Below are positions 31,773 to 42,690 of a DNA stretch of 64,000 nt, in pieces. The notes below the pieces were generated by a model. That model saw nothing but the letters and a program-made list of their open reading frames with translations, was not told the origin of the DNA and made no database searches. A program made the translations under genes and the position numbers. Within the stretch, counting starts at the first letter, position 1. Each line of letters begins with the position of its first letter. This DNA comes from Deinandra increscens subsp. villosa (Eukaryota > Streptophyta > Magnoliopsida > Asterales > Asteraceae): contig JBCNJP010000003.1 of the NCBI GenBank assembly GCA_039602395.1, positions 20,174,956-20,238,955 on the forward strand. The letters are read 5' to 3'.

Positions 31773-32653
31773 ATATCACTAGATACCACAACGTGCGCAT
31801 TGTTGCACGGATAGATGCAATAAATAAGATCGCATTGGTTGAATGGAATACTATACAAAATTAGATACGTAAAGCGACACCATAAAATTAAAACTAAGAA
31901 AACACTTTAAATAACGACTTAATTTTTTTATTTTTTTAGAGAAGAAATTTCTACACAAAATTTAAAACAAGAGAGAAAAAGAAATTTTTTAAAATGATGC
32001 AATAAATAATAATACATTATACAAATAAAATTGTATAAAAAAGTTGTAGACAATAGAGATAGAGAATACTACATTATATATGCAATAAGAACTTACACAT
32101 GAACTTCCGAAATATGCTTAGAGGATTAGCCACATGACATTCCAAATAAAAATCTCTTGTTAAATCCCTAATCCTTAAAATCAATTCCCTCCCCAACCCT
32201 CAGCAGAACCTTATCAACAGAAACTAAATTGCCGTCCAACAAAAAAAAAAAAAAAAAAAAACTAAATCGGAGGAGAAGAAACAAAATTTATTTCAACTTC
32301 AATGTGTGCAAAATAAAATCCCATAGCCATATTTTGTCATTACCACCGGAGGAGAGGGAAACTAAATTGATTCTTAGTGCTAACGGAAAAGGCCGTATTT
32401 TGTCCCGCCAGAATCTCAACCTTCGTACAAAATAAAATCCATCGAAATCTGGAACCTCGCAACCTTCGTCGAGCACGTACTCATACGAGCCTACTTAATA
32501 CGACCGTCCCTGCAAGTCCGACGGATCTCGTCGCCGGCTAACAGTGGTCTGACGATGTACTCCATTGTTACTTACTGTCACTTGTTCGTTTTCGTTTTCG
32601 TTTCTGTTATCGAGGATTTAGCGACGAAACCTATAGGACGATATGTTGTCTCT
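31773..32653 (+). repeat. Dispersed repeat block, copy 1
   Basis: Starts TATATCACTAGATACC and includes a GTGCGCATTGTTGCAC hairpin. It continues through an A-rich run and a GTCCCGCCAGAATCTC segment, and ends GAGGATTTAGCGACGAAAC. A second copy, with an extra 130 bp or so inside, lies at 35475-36510 in the same orientation. The hairpin near one end and the lack of terminal inverted repeats are Helitron-like, but neither CTRR end nor Rep/helicase is shown. Confidence 0.6.
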
Positions 32654-33090
32654 ATATGCTTGCAGACTATATAGGCATGACAAATCGGTCCAATAGGCTT
32701 ATAAAATGTTGTCTCTAGTTTGGACAAAGAAGAACAATAATACCTGCAAAAAAAATAAAAAAAATAAAAAAAATAAGAAAAAGTAGAAAAAATAAATTAT
32801 CTATTCGAACGATAAGTCGTCCCTAAAGAGTGAAATCAAATTTTAGTTATCTAAAATTTATAGGAACAATAAGTCGTTCCTACAGAGTGAATTCAATTTT
32901 AATTATTTAAAACAAGAAATCGACCCACCCGCGCGTTGCGGCGGGTCACTTCTTATATGTTAGTTTTTTTGTGTTTTTTTGTGTTTTTTTGTTACGTGAC
33001 ATTTTTACATTTTTGTAAAAAATCAATAACAAAAGATGTCCAATATATTGAGTGATGATGTGTGTAATGTTAAATAAAGTATACAATTAC
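32654..33090. repeat. GACGAC-type subterminal repeats and a GC-rich hairpin
   Basis: Repeats of AAGTCGT(C/T)CCTA(A/C)AGAGTGAA (near 32815 and 32870) recur near 35160-35225. At about 32925-32945 CCCGCGCGTTGCGGCGGG forms a short stem, a form often seen near the ends of plant Helitrons. No gene was seen. Confidence 0.4.
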
Positions 33091-34830
33091 CTTAGAGTCG
33101 GTCAGGGCCAGGGTTATGCGTAGGTATGGATTCCCATCTTTTGCGATCCGGTAAACCTTATCCATCATCACTCTGACATATGCAATTGAAATTAATGTAA
33201 TAAACAATGTTTAGAGTAAACACAATTAAACCAACAACCAACTTTAGGAATTCCAGCAAAAGCACTTTACATCATAATAGTGAATGATATTATATTATTA
33301 TCCAATAAAATTCAGAGCCTTCAATCTCAAAAACAACTAATTTGAAGTAGAGAAAAAATAAAAGTGGGGTCATCAAAAACACAAAATAATACATGTACAT
33401 CAAAAGGTTAAGTGAAAACCATATTTTTTACTTTCACACTCTAAATTTACATCAACATAGTCAACTTTAAATAACTTATCAAATCCCTTGACAAAATGAA
33501 AAGGCAAAACAGAGTAATATATCATAATAATAGCAAATCTGAAACATAGAACAAATAAAATAAGGATAGTGTTGTGGTTTTAGTGACCAGATCCCCATAG
33601 TACTCTTTACATATGTGATTACTAACCATCAATCTTAATACTTATCTAAATATCTACCTGAACGAATCTGCAGCCAAATAGTAGCACACAACCCTTGAAA
33701 ATAAGCAATTAGTCCAAAAGAAAAAAAATGCAAACAATATGCATATCAATAATAAAAAAATACAATTCAAAGTTAAAAATTTATCAACCCTATCTCAAAC
33801 TTAGCAAGAAAGGAGACCTTACAACACCAACTAAACACACTCTTTCTAACAAAATAGTTTATGCAACATGAAAGAAAAGGAATTTGTTGCCTGCATAAAG
33901 GTGACTACATAACTAAATTTAGACCCCTGAGATACAATAAAGGGTGTGATCAACATATGCATGTTTTTTATGTAACTTTGTCAATTTATAACCTTTTTTA
34001 AGCTGTTTACTAAGGATCTCGAAGGTAAATGTGTGACTTTTATTGTATTCTTTGAGATCCTTCTACTATAAGGTTAGTAAAAAACTATATGACAGTATAT
34101 GAAACAGGAAGATACCTTAATCTTTTCATCAAGCACCGCAACATCTACAATTTAATAGAGCAAAGTAAATATGAAAATCAACTAAAAACTCAGTTTCAGA
34201 ATAACCAACTGTAGTTGAAGACCAACAACGCCAATCTAATATCCTAAAAGAGATGTCCTCGATGACATACACAATTTAAAACATAACCACAAATATACGT
34301 ATATGGCAAATTCATCTACACAAAAGAGAAAGCTACATGACCTACATATCAAAAATACACTAACTGATTAACACAATAATCAGAGGCATCGGCAAAAAGT
34401 AAACCAAAAGTAGTCAAATATAAAGAAAGCTACACGAAGAGGAAAAAAACGCGCAAGATTCACACAATCGACATTCAATTAATTAGAACACCAATTTGAC
34501 GGCCGGAAAAGCGATTAGGGTTTGGAAGTTTACCTTCGACGTTGCGATTTTCCTGGGAGAGGACACGCATCTTCTGATCTAAGTCGTGAAGCCTTCTTCG
34601 CAAACGGTCGTAATCTGTACCTGCAACAACATCTCAGTACAGTATCAAAATCAAACATGCAAGACAAAATGAACACGAAAAGCAACGGAAGCCGATAGAA
34701 ATTACCTCAATGTTGCGAGAAGAAAGAGGAAACAACTCAGACAAAAAACACAATCGATTTAGTAGATGAGCATCCAGAAACGATCATGTGAGGATGAGGG
34801 GTAGAAGCCAGCAAGATTGGGGTTTGATGG
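33091..34830 (-). other. Possible spliced host gene, function unknown
   Basis: Minus-strand exon-like blocks have good splice sites. One, at about 34530-34620, encodes DYDRLRRRLHDLDQKMRVLS then QENRNVE (donor AAG-GTAAAC). Another, at about 34128-34155, continues in phase as DVAVLDEKIK (acceptor TTGTAG, donor AAG-GTATC). Candidates at about 33665-33700 and 33091-33172 (KVYRIAKDGNPYLRITLAL) also have splice sites, but the last is out of phase with the simplest model. A leader exon ending CAACATTGAG-GTAATT lies near 34700. The blocks could be a coiled-coil gene, a pseudogene or a non-coding transcript. I do not recognise the family. Confidence 0.33.
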
Positions 34831-34879
34831 ATGATACTGGTCTGATTTCAGTGCTTTATTGGGGTGATTTTACCTAAAC

Positions 34880-35474
34880 TTAATTAGAAGATGAATTAGG
34901 TGAAAGAAATCTTCCAGATTTGGAGAAAGAGACGTGTTGATAGAGAAGAGAAAAAAAGAAATTCATAGAAGACAGCTTCATGGCAATGACACGTGACTAT
35001 GAAAACCACTGAAATAGCACACAGAAAAGAAATTTCAGACCATTCCAGGGGTATAAATTGTCAAAGTCATAAACTCTTGTGGTTAAAGTATGAGACACAA
35101 AAACTTCACTATTCATCATCAATTTGTAATGTATATTATATAAATCTATCGTTGCGAAAAGTCGTCCCTAAAGAGTGAAAATTAGTTAATTATTTAATAA
35201 ATATGGAACGACACCTAAAGAGTGAAAATTTACTTACTTTCAATATTTATTTATTTGACCATAACGTTTTAGTTACAACCGTATAGGGACGAGTTGTCGT
35301 TCCTATTGGCTTAGATATAGGTACGACAGCTATAGGGACGACTTTTCTGAGCTATAAGGACGAGGATTTAGCGACGAAACTTATAGGGACGACATATTGT
35401 CTCTATATGCTTGCAAACTCTATAGGCACGACAAATCGTTCCAATAGGCTTATAAAATGTTGTCCCTACAGACC
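34880..35474. repeat. Subterminal-style GACGAC repeats
   Basis: Words such as TAGGGACGAC, GTCGTTCCTA and GGCACGACAAATCG recur in both orientations, with a GAGGATTTAGCGACGAAAC block at 35362. The tail 35398-35465 matches 32654-32715. Plant CACTA or MULE derivatives often look like this. No terminal inverted repeats or transposase were found. Confidence 0.45.
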
Positions 35475-36510
35475 TATATCACTAGATACCGGAATGTAAG
35501 CGTTGTTGCACGGACAGATGTAATAACAAGTCCAAAATGAAAGCATTTATTTGTGTTCTTGACATGCTATAAATCCATATCGCATTAGTTGAATGGAACA
35601 CTAACAAAATTAGACACGTAAAGCGGCATCATAAAAGTAAAACTAAGAAAACACTTTAAATAGCGACTTATATTTTTTTATTTTTTATCTTTTATTTTAT
35701 AAAGAAGAATTTTCTACACAAAATTTAGAACAAGAGGGAAAAAGAAAATTTTCAAAATTATGCAATAAATAATAATACATTACAGAAATAAAATTGTATA
35801 AAAAAGTTGTAGACAATAGAGAATACTACATTATATATGCAATAAGAACATACACATGAACTTCTGAAATATGCACGTTCTTACACATGAACTTCTGAAA
35901 ATGCATGGAGGATGACATAATATGCAACAAAAACTTGAACACATTACTTGCTGACGTGGCAAGATGACATAATAATATAATTTTTTAATTCCTTTAGCCA
36001 TGTGGCATTCCATATAAGAAATCTCTTCTTAAATCCCTAATCCCTAAAATCAATTCCCTCCCCCAACCCTTAGCGGAACCTTATCAACAGAAACTAAATT
36101 TCCGTCCAACAAAAAAAAGAAACTAAATCGGAGGAGAAGAAACGAAAATTATTTCAACTTCAATTTGTGCAATATAAAATCCTATTGTCATATTTTGTCA
36201 GCGCCGCCGGAAGAGACGGAAACTACATCGATTCTCACTGTCGACGACATCGGCCATATTTTGTCCCGCCAGAATCTCAACCTTCGTACAAAATAGAATC
36301 CATTGAAATGTGGAATCTCGTAACCTTCGTCGAGCACGTACTCATATGAGCCTACTTAATACGACTGTCGCTGCAAGTCCGACGGATCTCGTCGCCGGCT
36401 AACAGTCTGACGGTGTACTCCATTGTTAGTTACTGTCACTTATTCATTTTCGTTTCCGTTTTGTTGTCGAGGATTTAGCGACGAAACCTATAGGGACGAC
36501 ATGTTGTCTC
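35475..36510 (+). repeat. Dispersed repeat block, copy 2
   Basis: Same order of segments as 31773-32653, in the same orientation and clearly similar in most parts. About 130 bp extra lies near 35880-36000, where a CACATGAACTTCTGAAA stretch is itself duplicated. It ends at GAGGATTTAGCGACGAAAC...GTTGTCTC, directly against the LTR fragment at 36503. Confidence 0.6.
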
Positions 36511-37732
36511 TTGACCCGCTGACCCGTGAATATAACACGATTAATCCAACATTCACCCCCTTAATCGGTGTTTGTTCACATTGTTTTTCACTCGAGCAAA
36601 ACCACTTCATTTCCGAATCATCTCGACTCTTTCTAGACACCCGACCTTCACCTCGATCACATCCAAAGTCTTCCGGGTTCATCCCGAATCACGTTAACCA
36701 CACTTGTAACATCTCACATGGCATCCGTTGGAACCGTCCATTCACATCTTGACCCTTCACGGATCAACGACCTCACCCCGGTCACATCCAAAGCCACCGA
36801 TTTGAACTCCAACGCCATAATGTCACACCGTGCTTTTTCTTTACAACCTTCACTGATCACCCTTGTTCAAGAGGCCTCTCCACCGACCAAGAAAACAAGT
36901 CACTCACTTCTAACGTTTTCTCACCTTGCCAAACGAAGCGAATCCAAAGCCACCTGCTTTGACGAATTTTCTACCCGCTTTTCACGCACTAACGCCGATC
37001 TCCCCTTATCACGAACAAACTGATCAAGGCTTGTAAACAACCCCGACAACAACACCCCTTTGATGCCGACTAACATCCATGAGACACACCGCGGTTCTTC
37101 TGTCACCCCCGTCATCCAAACCGGTATACTCACCCGTGACAACGACTGACCCGAACCACCTTCAAGTCTCCATCTTCTGCTGTAAAACAGTCCCTAAACA
37201 GCTCCTGTTGTACCGGAAAGAAACCTAGTTCCCTGGTGTGTTTTCCCCGCAACGAAGGGCTGCACCCTTTCTCGAAGCCGACTCTCAAACCGTCTTCTCC
37301 GTCTTCACGAGCCCTGGGCTCTGATACCAAATGTTGGATCAGGCCCCTCACAATACTTTATCAATACACACACTCCTTCGTAAGTGATATTAAGATAAGA
37401 GAATTTAAAATGAGATGAAAGCTTCTTCGTAACTTGCAGGGAAAAGATATCTATTATTCACTAAACCTATGGTTTTTATAGCCTTACATATTAAAAACGT
37501 GGAGCTATTAAACAAACCACAAACTCCTATATCTAAGCTAAAGAACCGATCATAATTTGACCACTACTTTACACCATATAATAAACATATGACTAAATCA
37601 AATAACCTAAACTTGCAGCAAAATACTTCAACAATCTCACGTCCAATTAGAAAGGATAAAGTACTCTTTTACCCCTGGAACATTTAGTCTCTTGACCTGC
37701 TGACACGTGAATATAACCCGATTAATCCAAGA
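36503..37732 (-). mobile_element. Short non-autonomous LTR element
   Basis: Read on the minus strand. The 5' LTR is 37332-37732 (about 400 bp, with TGTTGGAT-like and ATCCAACA ends, although the outer TG is mutated). The iMet PBS is at 37318-37329. About 750 bp of non-coding interior leads to a purine tract (GGGGGTGAATG, plus 36552-36565). The start of a 3' LTR follows at 36551, broken off after about 50 bp at the neighbouring repeat. No gag or pol is present, so it is a TRIM/SMART-like or internally deleted Copia-type element. Confidence 0.6.
37318..37329 (-). promoter_or_regulatory. Primer binding site of short LTR element
   Basis: Minus strand TGGTATCAGAGC, two bases from the LTR end ATCCAACA. 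Confidence 0.75.
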
Positions 37733-38049
37733 TTAAAATTGTACTATGCGGTCTTGACGACCGTATTATATGGTCTTGACGACTCTGACGATCGTATTAT
37801 GTGTTGAAGTGGCTTGTTTTGATTGGCTCGGTATACGGTCGTCCGACCCTTGGCTGTAATCGTCGACGACCGTTGTTGAACGGCTATATTGAGGACCAAG
37901 AAAGTCGGAGTATGTTTATTGATGGATAGAATCCCGTTGAGAAGTAATCTTTGTGAAAGAGGTATTTATATCGCGATCCTTAGTTGCATTTTCTGTGGTG
38001 TAGCAATGGAAACAAAATATAATTTATTTGATTCGTGTGGTACGAGTTC
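37733..38049. other. No clear gene; GACGACCGTATTAT repeats
   Basis: Contains several diverged GTCTTGACGACCGTATTAT-like words and a GTCGTCCGACC segment. There is no ORF or recognised domain. Part may belong to the LINE that follows. Confidence 0.4.
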
Positions 38050-38437
38050 TAATATCTAGCGTCGTATACGTTCTTGGCTTGAGTTAGGTGGTCTGGATTT
38101 TTGCCACCCGAAGGATTGGTTCATGTGGTTGGATGTCGTTATGTCTAGAAAACGGAAAAGATTGGTTGAAGGCATCATGATTTGTGCTTGGTGGGTTGTT
38201 TGGAAGAACCAGAATGAAATCATCCACAAATGGGATGATCTCAAACAGTATTCCCACTTCGATTCGGTGCTTCATTTTTCTTGTCCATTTGATTACGCTT
38301 AGAGATTAAAAGTTTTAGTATGTCGAGTAGTAGATGCTTGCAAGATCCTCTTTAATTTTTGTAATTGTTTTTCGTCTTTGGTTATGTTTTTCTAACCGCC
38401 ACGTACTCTTATAAAATCTCTTTGTCGTTAAAAAAAA
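38050..38437 (+). mobile_element. LINE 3' fragment
   Basis: A plus-strand frame with the C-terminal signature of plant LINE ORF2 (WWVVWKNQNEIIH). A 3' UTR and a terminal 10-A tail near 38428-38437 follow. It lacks almost all RT sequence, as in strong 5' truncation. It resembles in style, but is not the same as, the LINE at 11104-12418. Confidence 0.65.
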
Positions 38438-38700
38438 AAGTCAAACGGCTATAATGTAGACAAACTTGGTCAAAACGGCTATTTTCGTCTTTTATCTAAT
38501 TTTTTATATATAGAATTAATAACCATGTCCATATGTCTCATGGTTTCATAAATAAAAAAAAATAGTTTATTTTCAAAAGAGTATAATTTTAAAACTTATT
38601 TACCATTTTGGTGTAATTAAAAACTTATTTATTAAAATGAGTGTTTTCTATATTTCTTTATATTAGTTACTTTATTATCTTCTCTTTTCTTACTTTTTCT
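38438..38700. other. AT-rich, nothing recognised
   Basis: A/T-rich spacer. It supplies the ATATTTCTTTCTTTC target of the SINE that follows. Confidence 0.5.
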
Positions 38701-38715
38701 ATATTTCTTTCTTTC

Positions 38716-38974
38716 GACCACGAGGCTTTGGCTGAGTGGTCACCCTTAGGCTCTTAGTTCCCTGTGGTTCTTCTTGTGAGTGACCCGGGTTCGAATCCTA
38801 GGGTTGGCAGTTTTACCCTAGTGGTCTCAGATGGTGAGGGGTTTCTCCCAGATGGTTTTCAGGAGGGGGTGTCCTGGTTTCACGGAGGTCTGTGGAGACG
38901 ACCTTGGACGTGGACCCGAAGGGGTAGGTTACACGTGAAACCTGGTTCGCCTGATTGATGTTGTTAAAAAAAAA
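38716..38974 (+). mobile_element. tRNA-derived SINE with perfect 15-bp TSDs
   Basis: A RNA polymerase III promoter is visible: A box TGGCTGAGTGG at 38729-38739 and B box GGTTCGAATCC at 38788-38798, spaced as in tRNA genes. A tRNA-unrelated body and a short A tail follow. Identical ATATTTCTTTCTTTC target duplications flank it at 38701-38715 and 38975-38989, which fixes both ends. The length, 259 bp, is typical of plant SINEs. Perfect TSDs point to a recent insertion. Retroposition would use LINE machinery. Confidence 0.93.
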
Positions 38975-38989
38975 ATATTTCTTTCTTTC

Positions 38990-39269
38990 TTTTTCCATAT
39001 TTCTTTATTTTAATCAATTATTTCCCTTCCAAACTTTCAAAACCTTTTCTAAATAACTTTTATTTAATCTTATATTTTTCTCTTTTATCAAAATAATTGA
39101 TTTTTAAAAAGATGCATTTTTTCAATCCTATTCTTACCGGTTAAAATGTTTTTATTCTAAAATAGTTTAGAATAAAACAAAAAAAAAAATACTTTGTTAG
39201 GAGGTCACTAATATTTTTAAAAAATAACTGAGTGTTTTCTAGTTTTTGTTTAAAAATGTTTTCTAGTTA
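38990..39269. other. AT-rich, nothing recognised
   Basis: No ORF, splice site series or repeat end was seen. Confidence 0.5.
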
Positions 39270-39278
39270 TTTTAGAAA

Positions 39279-39692
39279 GCATAAACTTCGTTTTTAGTCA
39301 CCAACGTTTGCACATTTTAACAATTTTAGTCCAAATTTTTTAAAAATTTCAATTTAGTGTCTCACATTTCATTTTTTTTTTCCAACTTTGGTCTCAACGT
39401 TAACAGTTGTTTAAAGAGCCGTTAGACTGCCCTCATATAGTCCCCACATGAGGTGTACTTTTGTCATTTCCGTTTGTTTTGACTCATACTTTAAAACAAA
39501 CAGAAATAACAAAAATACCCCTCACGTGGGGACCATGTGAGAGCAGTCTAGCGACTTTTTAAACGGTTGTTAACGTTGTAACCAAAATTGAAAAGAAAAT
39601 GAAATGTGAGACATTAAATTAGGATTTTCAAAAAGTTGGGACTAAAATTGTAAAAATGTGCAAACGTTGGGGACTAAAAACGAAGTTTACTC
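39279..39692. mobile_element. Foldback MITE, Mutator-like
   Basis: A near-complete palindrome with arms of about 190-200 bp: the left arm from 39279 (GCATAAACTTCGTTTTTAGTC) pairs with the right arm ending 39692 (reverse complement GAGTAAACTTCGTTTTTAGTC). The 9-bp target duplication TTTTAGAAA occurs at 39270-39278 and 39693-39701. A 9-bp duplication and long inverted repeats are typical of MULE-derived MITEs. There is no coding capacity. The RNA would form a long hairpin, a possible source of small RNAs. Confidence 0.85.
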
Positions 39693-39701
39693 TTTTAGAA
39701 A

Positions 39702-40679
39702 AAAACTTTGTTTTTTTATCTTTTTCAAAGAATTTAAATGATAATAAATATCTTAAAGAAATAAATATCTTAAAGAAATAAATATATAAATGAAAGATAA
39801 CAAAATACGCTCCGTTAAGATAAAGTTAATTTTTTGAAGAAATAAAAAACTGAAAGAAGTTTTATAAAATATCATAATCAAGTAAATGGTTTTTTATTTT
39901 ATATTATTAGAAATTTTCCGCTTAAGTTTCCCAAAGAACACTTATAAAGAAAAAGCTTGTATATATCGAACGACTTGGGTTGCTAGTTTGAACTCCTTTT
40001 TAAAGCTCGTTTATCAAATAAGTTTGAGTCTCGGTTTCATATACCGAGCAACTAAACTTGCGAATACGCCTATTAATGAAATGAAGGAAATCATATATAT
40101 TTGTATTCGTTCATTTACCTTTATCATAACAAATTTTTAAAATTACACCTGCACGGGTTATCTTCTTTGTTTGTTTAAATCAATCAATGTCGAAGTGAAT
40201 TAATATTCCAGAAGAAGAAAAACTGTAACGTAGTAGCTGGAGCCGAAAATAAATAAAAGAAGATGGTGCAATTGCGTTGTATTCTGTCAAGGAAATGGAT
40301 ACAAACATTGTTAGATGAAACCCAAAATAAATAAAAATATGAAGAAAATTGGAAGCTGTAGGAAAATTATTGATGAAAAAAAGTGAACTTATTTTTTCAA
40401 ATAGAATAGGAGTGAGAAAATGATTCTTTAAAAAGTACCCATTTTAATAAATATTTTTTAAGTTACACCAGTTTGGTAAATAAAATTTTAAATTACACTA
40501 ATTTAGAAATAAACTAAAAATAAAAATTGAAAACTATATATGAATTTATTTGGCCCTTCACCAATCCAATGTTGAGGGGGGAAATTATACACTTTGGTAA
40601 TTGTTAAAGATTTTGTAAGATATACTTGTATATCTTTTCTTAAACCTTAAAATGAAACTGTTGAAAAATTTAAAGTGTT
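39702..40679. other. AT-rich, nothing recognised
   Basis: A/T-rich sequence with short A- and T-runs. A small frame at 39886-40140 has no domain and is probably chance. Confidence 0.45.
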
Positions 40680-40935
40680 GGAGCAAAAATTTCAAAACCA
40701 AGAAGGTCGTTGTATGATTATTTCATTACATAAGGCCCATGATAGAGAATTTGATAATGAAACATAAATTTATAAGTAAGGTATTTGTTGATAAATATTT
40801 GATAACCCATAGTTTTTTGGTTTCTAAAACTCCTCAATATAAAAGTAAGGTATTTGTTGATAAATATTTGATAACCCATAGTTTTTTGGCTCCTAAAACT
40901 CCTCAATATAATGGGGTTGTTGAAACCAAGTATTC
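40680..40935 (+). pseudogene. Copia integrase scrap with internal 69-bp tandem duplication
   Basis: Decayed frames resemble the Copia integrase core: HDREFDNE corresponds to the SD-GREF region and HSFLAPKTPQYNGVVETK to the SAP-TPQQNGVVERK region with the catalytic Glu. A 69-bp (23-codon) segment encoding KVFVDKYLITHSFL... is present twice, at 40774-40842 and 40843-40911. No other part of a retroelement is attached. Confidence 0.65.
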
Positions 40936-41260
40936 ACATAAGTTCTTCCCGGCCTATCTGTAATGGGGAGTTTTTAGGCCCGATGGCGCCCCATAGCGCC
41001 CCTATAGCGCTGGCCGACTGCCCCCAGGGTGTTATGGACCTTTTCCAGCCCTTGAGCGTTGTGGTGAAGGCGCCGGTGGAGGGGAGAAATCCAAAAAAAC
41101 TAGCCGGTGGAGAGGAGAAATCCAAATGATTAAATAATTATTACTAGGGGGTTATCCACTACACCCTTTTTTTAAACCCCCCTCGATAACGTGGAGGACA
41201 CGTGTCGTATAACCCCATGAGGGGGTTATCCACTACGCATAGGCTTACCGTAGTGGCCAA
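40936..41260. repeat. GC-rich spacer with AGGGGGTTATCCACTAC direct repeats
   Basis: AGGGGGTTATCCACTAC occurs at 41146-41162 and 41220-41236, with an inverted relative (ATAACCCCAT) between them. A GGTGGAG(A/G)GGAGAAATCC word is duplicated near 41075 and 41105. It may be a small MITE or its debris. Confidence 0.45.
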
Positions 41261-41439
41261 ATCATTATAGGAACTATGGATGTTTAGAAACAAAATGAAT
41301 GAAAATGAGATATACTAAAAACAAAGCTACCAATGATTCAATCAACAAGAAGGCAAGAAGGCATTGATTACATGTTGAAACTTTTGTCCCGGTTCCATAA
41401 GGATTTGTTTTCATAGGTGAGAAAACCTCTTGGCTTAAC

Positions 41440-41560
41440 CTGTAACCTCTCATTTTTTTTATTTTTATTTTTTGTTATAAGTAGACTTGAACCCAAGACA
41501 TCTCATTTATAATCTTTGGATACCTCCCACTAGCCAATTGGGCTAGAGATCATTGATGGT
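41440..41560 (-). mobile_element. Short tRNA-related SINE
   Basis: On the minus strand an A-box-like TAGCCCAATTGG (41534-41545) and a B-box-like GGGTTCAAGTC (41484-41494) are spaced as in tRNA genes. An A-rich tail (AAAAAATAAAAATAAAAAAAA) follows. Target duplications are not clear. It is older than the SINE at 38716. Confidence 0.5.
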
Positions 41561-41749
41561 TCCATTCCATAAGGATTCTACTTAGCATTTTCTTGTGCTT
41601 AAGATTTTAAACTGTATCAAATAGATATCAAAAGTTCTTTTCTAAAAGGATCAAATGATAGATGAAGAAGTTTATTCTCACACCTACCCGGTGTTGAAGA
41701 CTTGCAAAGCTACAGCATGCATATAACCTTTATAAGGTCTTGTTTAACA

Positions 41750-41966
41750 CCCCAAGCTAATTAAATATCACAAAATTAAACACCCCTACCGTACCATATG
41801 TCGGGTTGCTTATATAAAGGTTAGATGAGAGAGAGGATGTCGATGGCTGGAAAAGTGTATCTCTATTTTCATTATCACAAATATATATATATATACAAGT
41901 ACAACCATGAATAAAGGAGATAAAGATGGAGACTTAACAACCTACTCTAACAACCTATCTGACTAT
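41750..41966 (-). repeat. 3' LTR part of the outer Copia element (left of the Tat insertion)
   Basis: The minus strand shows an (AT)n/TATATA stretch at 41881-41897 followed by an LTR-like leader (CTCTCTCTCATCTAACC). It continues the sequence that stops at 48705, because the ACTAT duplication marks the Tat insertion point between them. The outer boundary is not defined, since the partner LTR is outside the window. Confidence 0.5.
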
Positions 41967-42332
41967 TGAAGAAACAAATATTTCTCGGATTGTAATGTTG
42001 TAACAAGCTAAATAAAGATTGAAGTTTAAAGTAAGAATGAGAAAATCAATTGGAAAAGTAGAGAGAACAATGTCACATGCGACTACACATAGTAAAGGTG
42101 TAAGAAAATGCAATCCATTATTCTGTCCTAAAACGCCCTATTTATAGGAACCTTCAGCTCTCGCTCTTCCGGTTAAGCACATCCGTCACTTGCTCCGTAA
42201 GTGCCAGCCTTTAAGTACCATCCTCCAACTGAGCCTTTCCGTTCCTATTCTGAAACAGCTTTAAGACAGAAAGGGACTTAATCTTGGTGGTGCCGGATGT
42301 GTATCACATCCGACACCTATAATATATCATCA
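41967..42332 (-). repeat. 3' LTR of Tat element
   Basis: 366 bp, matching 48330-48704 except for few substitutions and about 10 bp missing near 42062. A CACATCCG/CGGATGTG inverted word lies near the outer end, and a TATTTATAGG (TATA on the minus strand) near 42130. Confidence 0.9.
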
Positions 42333-42344
42333 AGTCCCCCTAGT
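42333..42344 (-). promoter_or_regulatory. Polypurine tract of Tat element
   Basis: On the minus strand CTAGGGGGACT immediately precedes the 3' LTR start TGATGATATATT. Confidence 0.8.
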
Positions 42345-42690
42345 CTATTAACTTACACACGGATGTGTGGTTGTTAATAGACTATGGTTCACTTCCGGTA
42401 TTTCAACCGTTTCCACGCGTATCTTACTTGTATTACACGTACTACATTTCATCATAACTTCCTGACATGATGGGACAGTTTTTCAGAAAAACAGTTATTA
42501 TCATTTAAACTCTCCTCTTTTTTCGCAATTCACAATATAAACTTATAAAACCACCAAACTTTACCATTTAACCATCTCATACTCTTCTTCCCCAAAAAAT
42601 TTTCAAAAAATTTCTCTGCAACTTTCTTCAAGTTTTCTCCAGCGATATTTCAATTCCGTCAGGTTAGTTCTTCCTTCCACTTTCTCCTTC

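Noticed and set aside
36718..37023. 101-codon plus-strand frame
   Set aside because: It lies antisense inside the short LTR element interior and shows no domain.
38716..38800. Functional tRNA gene
   Set aside because: A and B boxes are present, but no cloverleaf acceptor stem forms. The A tail and 15-bp TSDs show a SINE.
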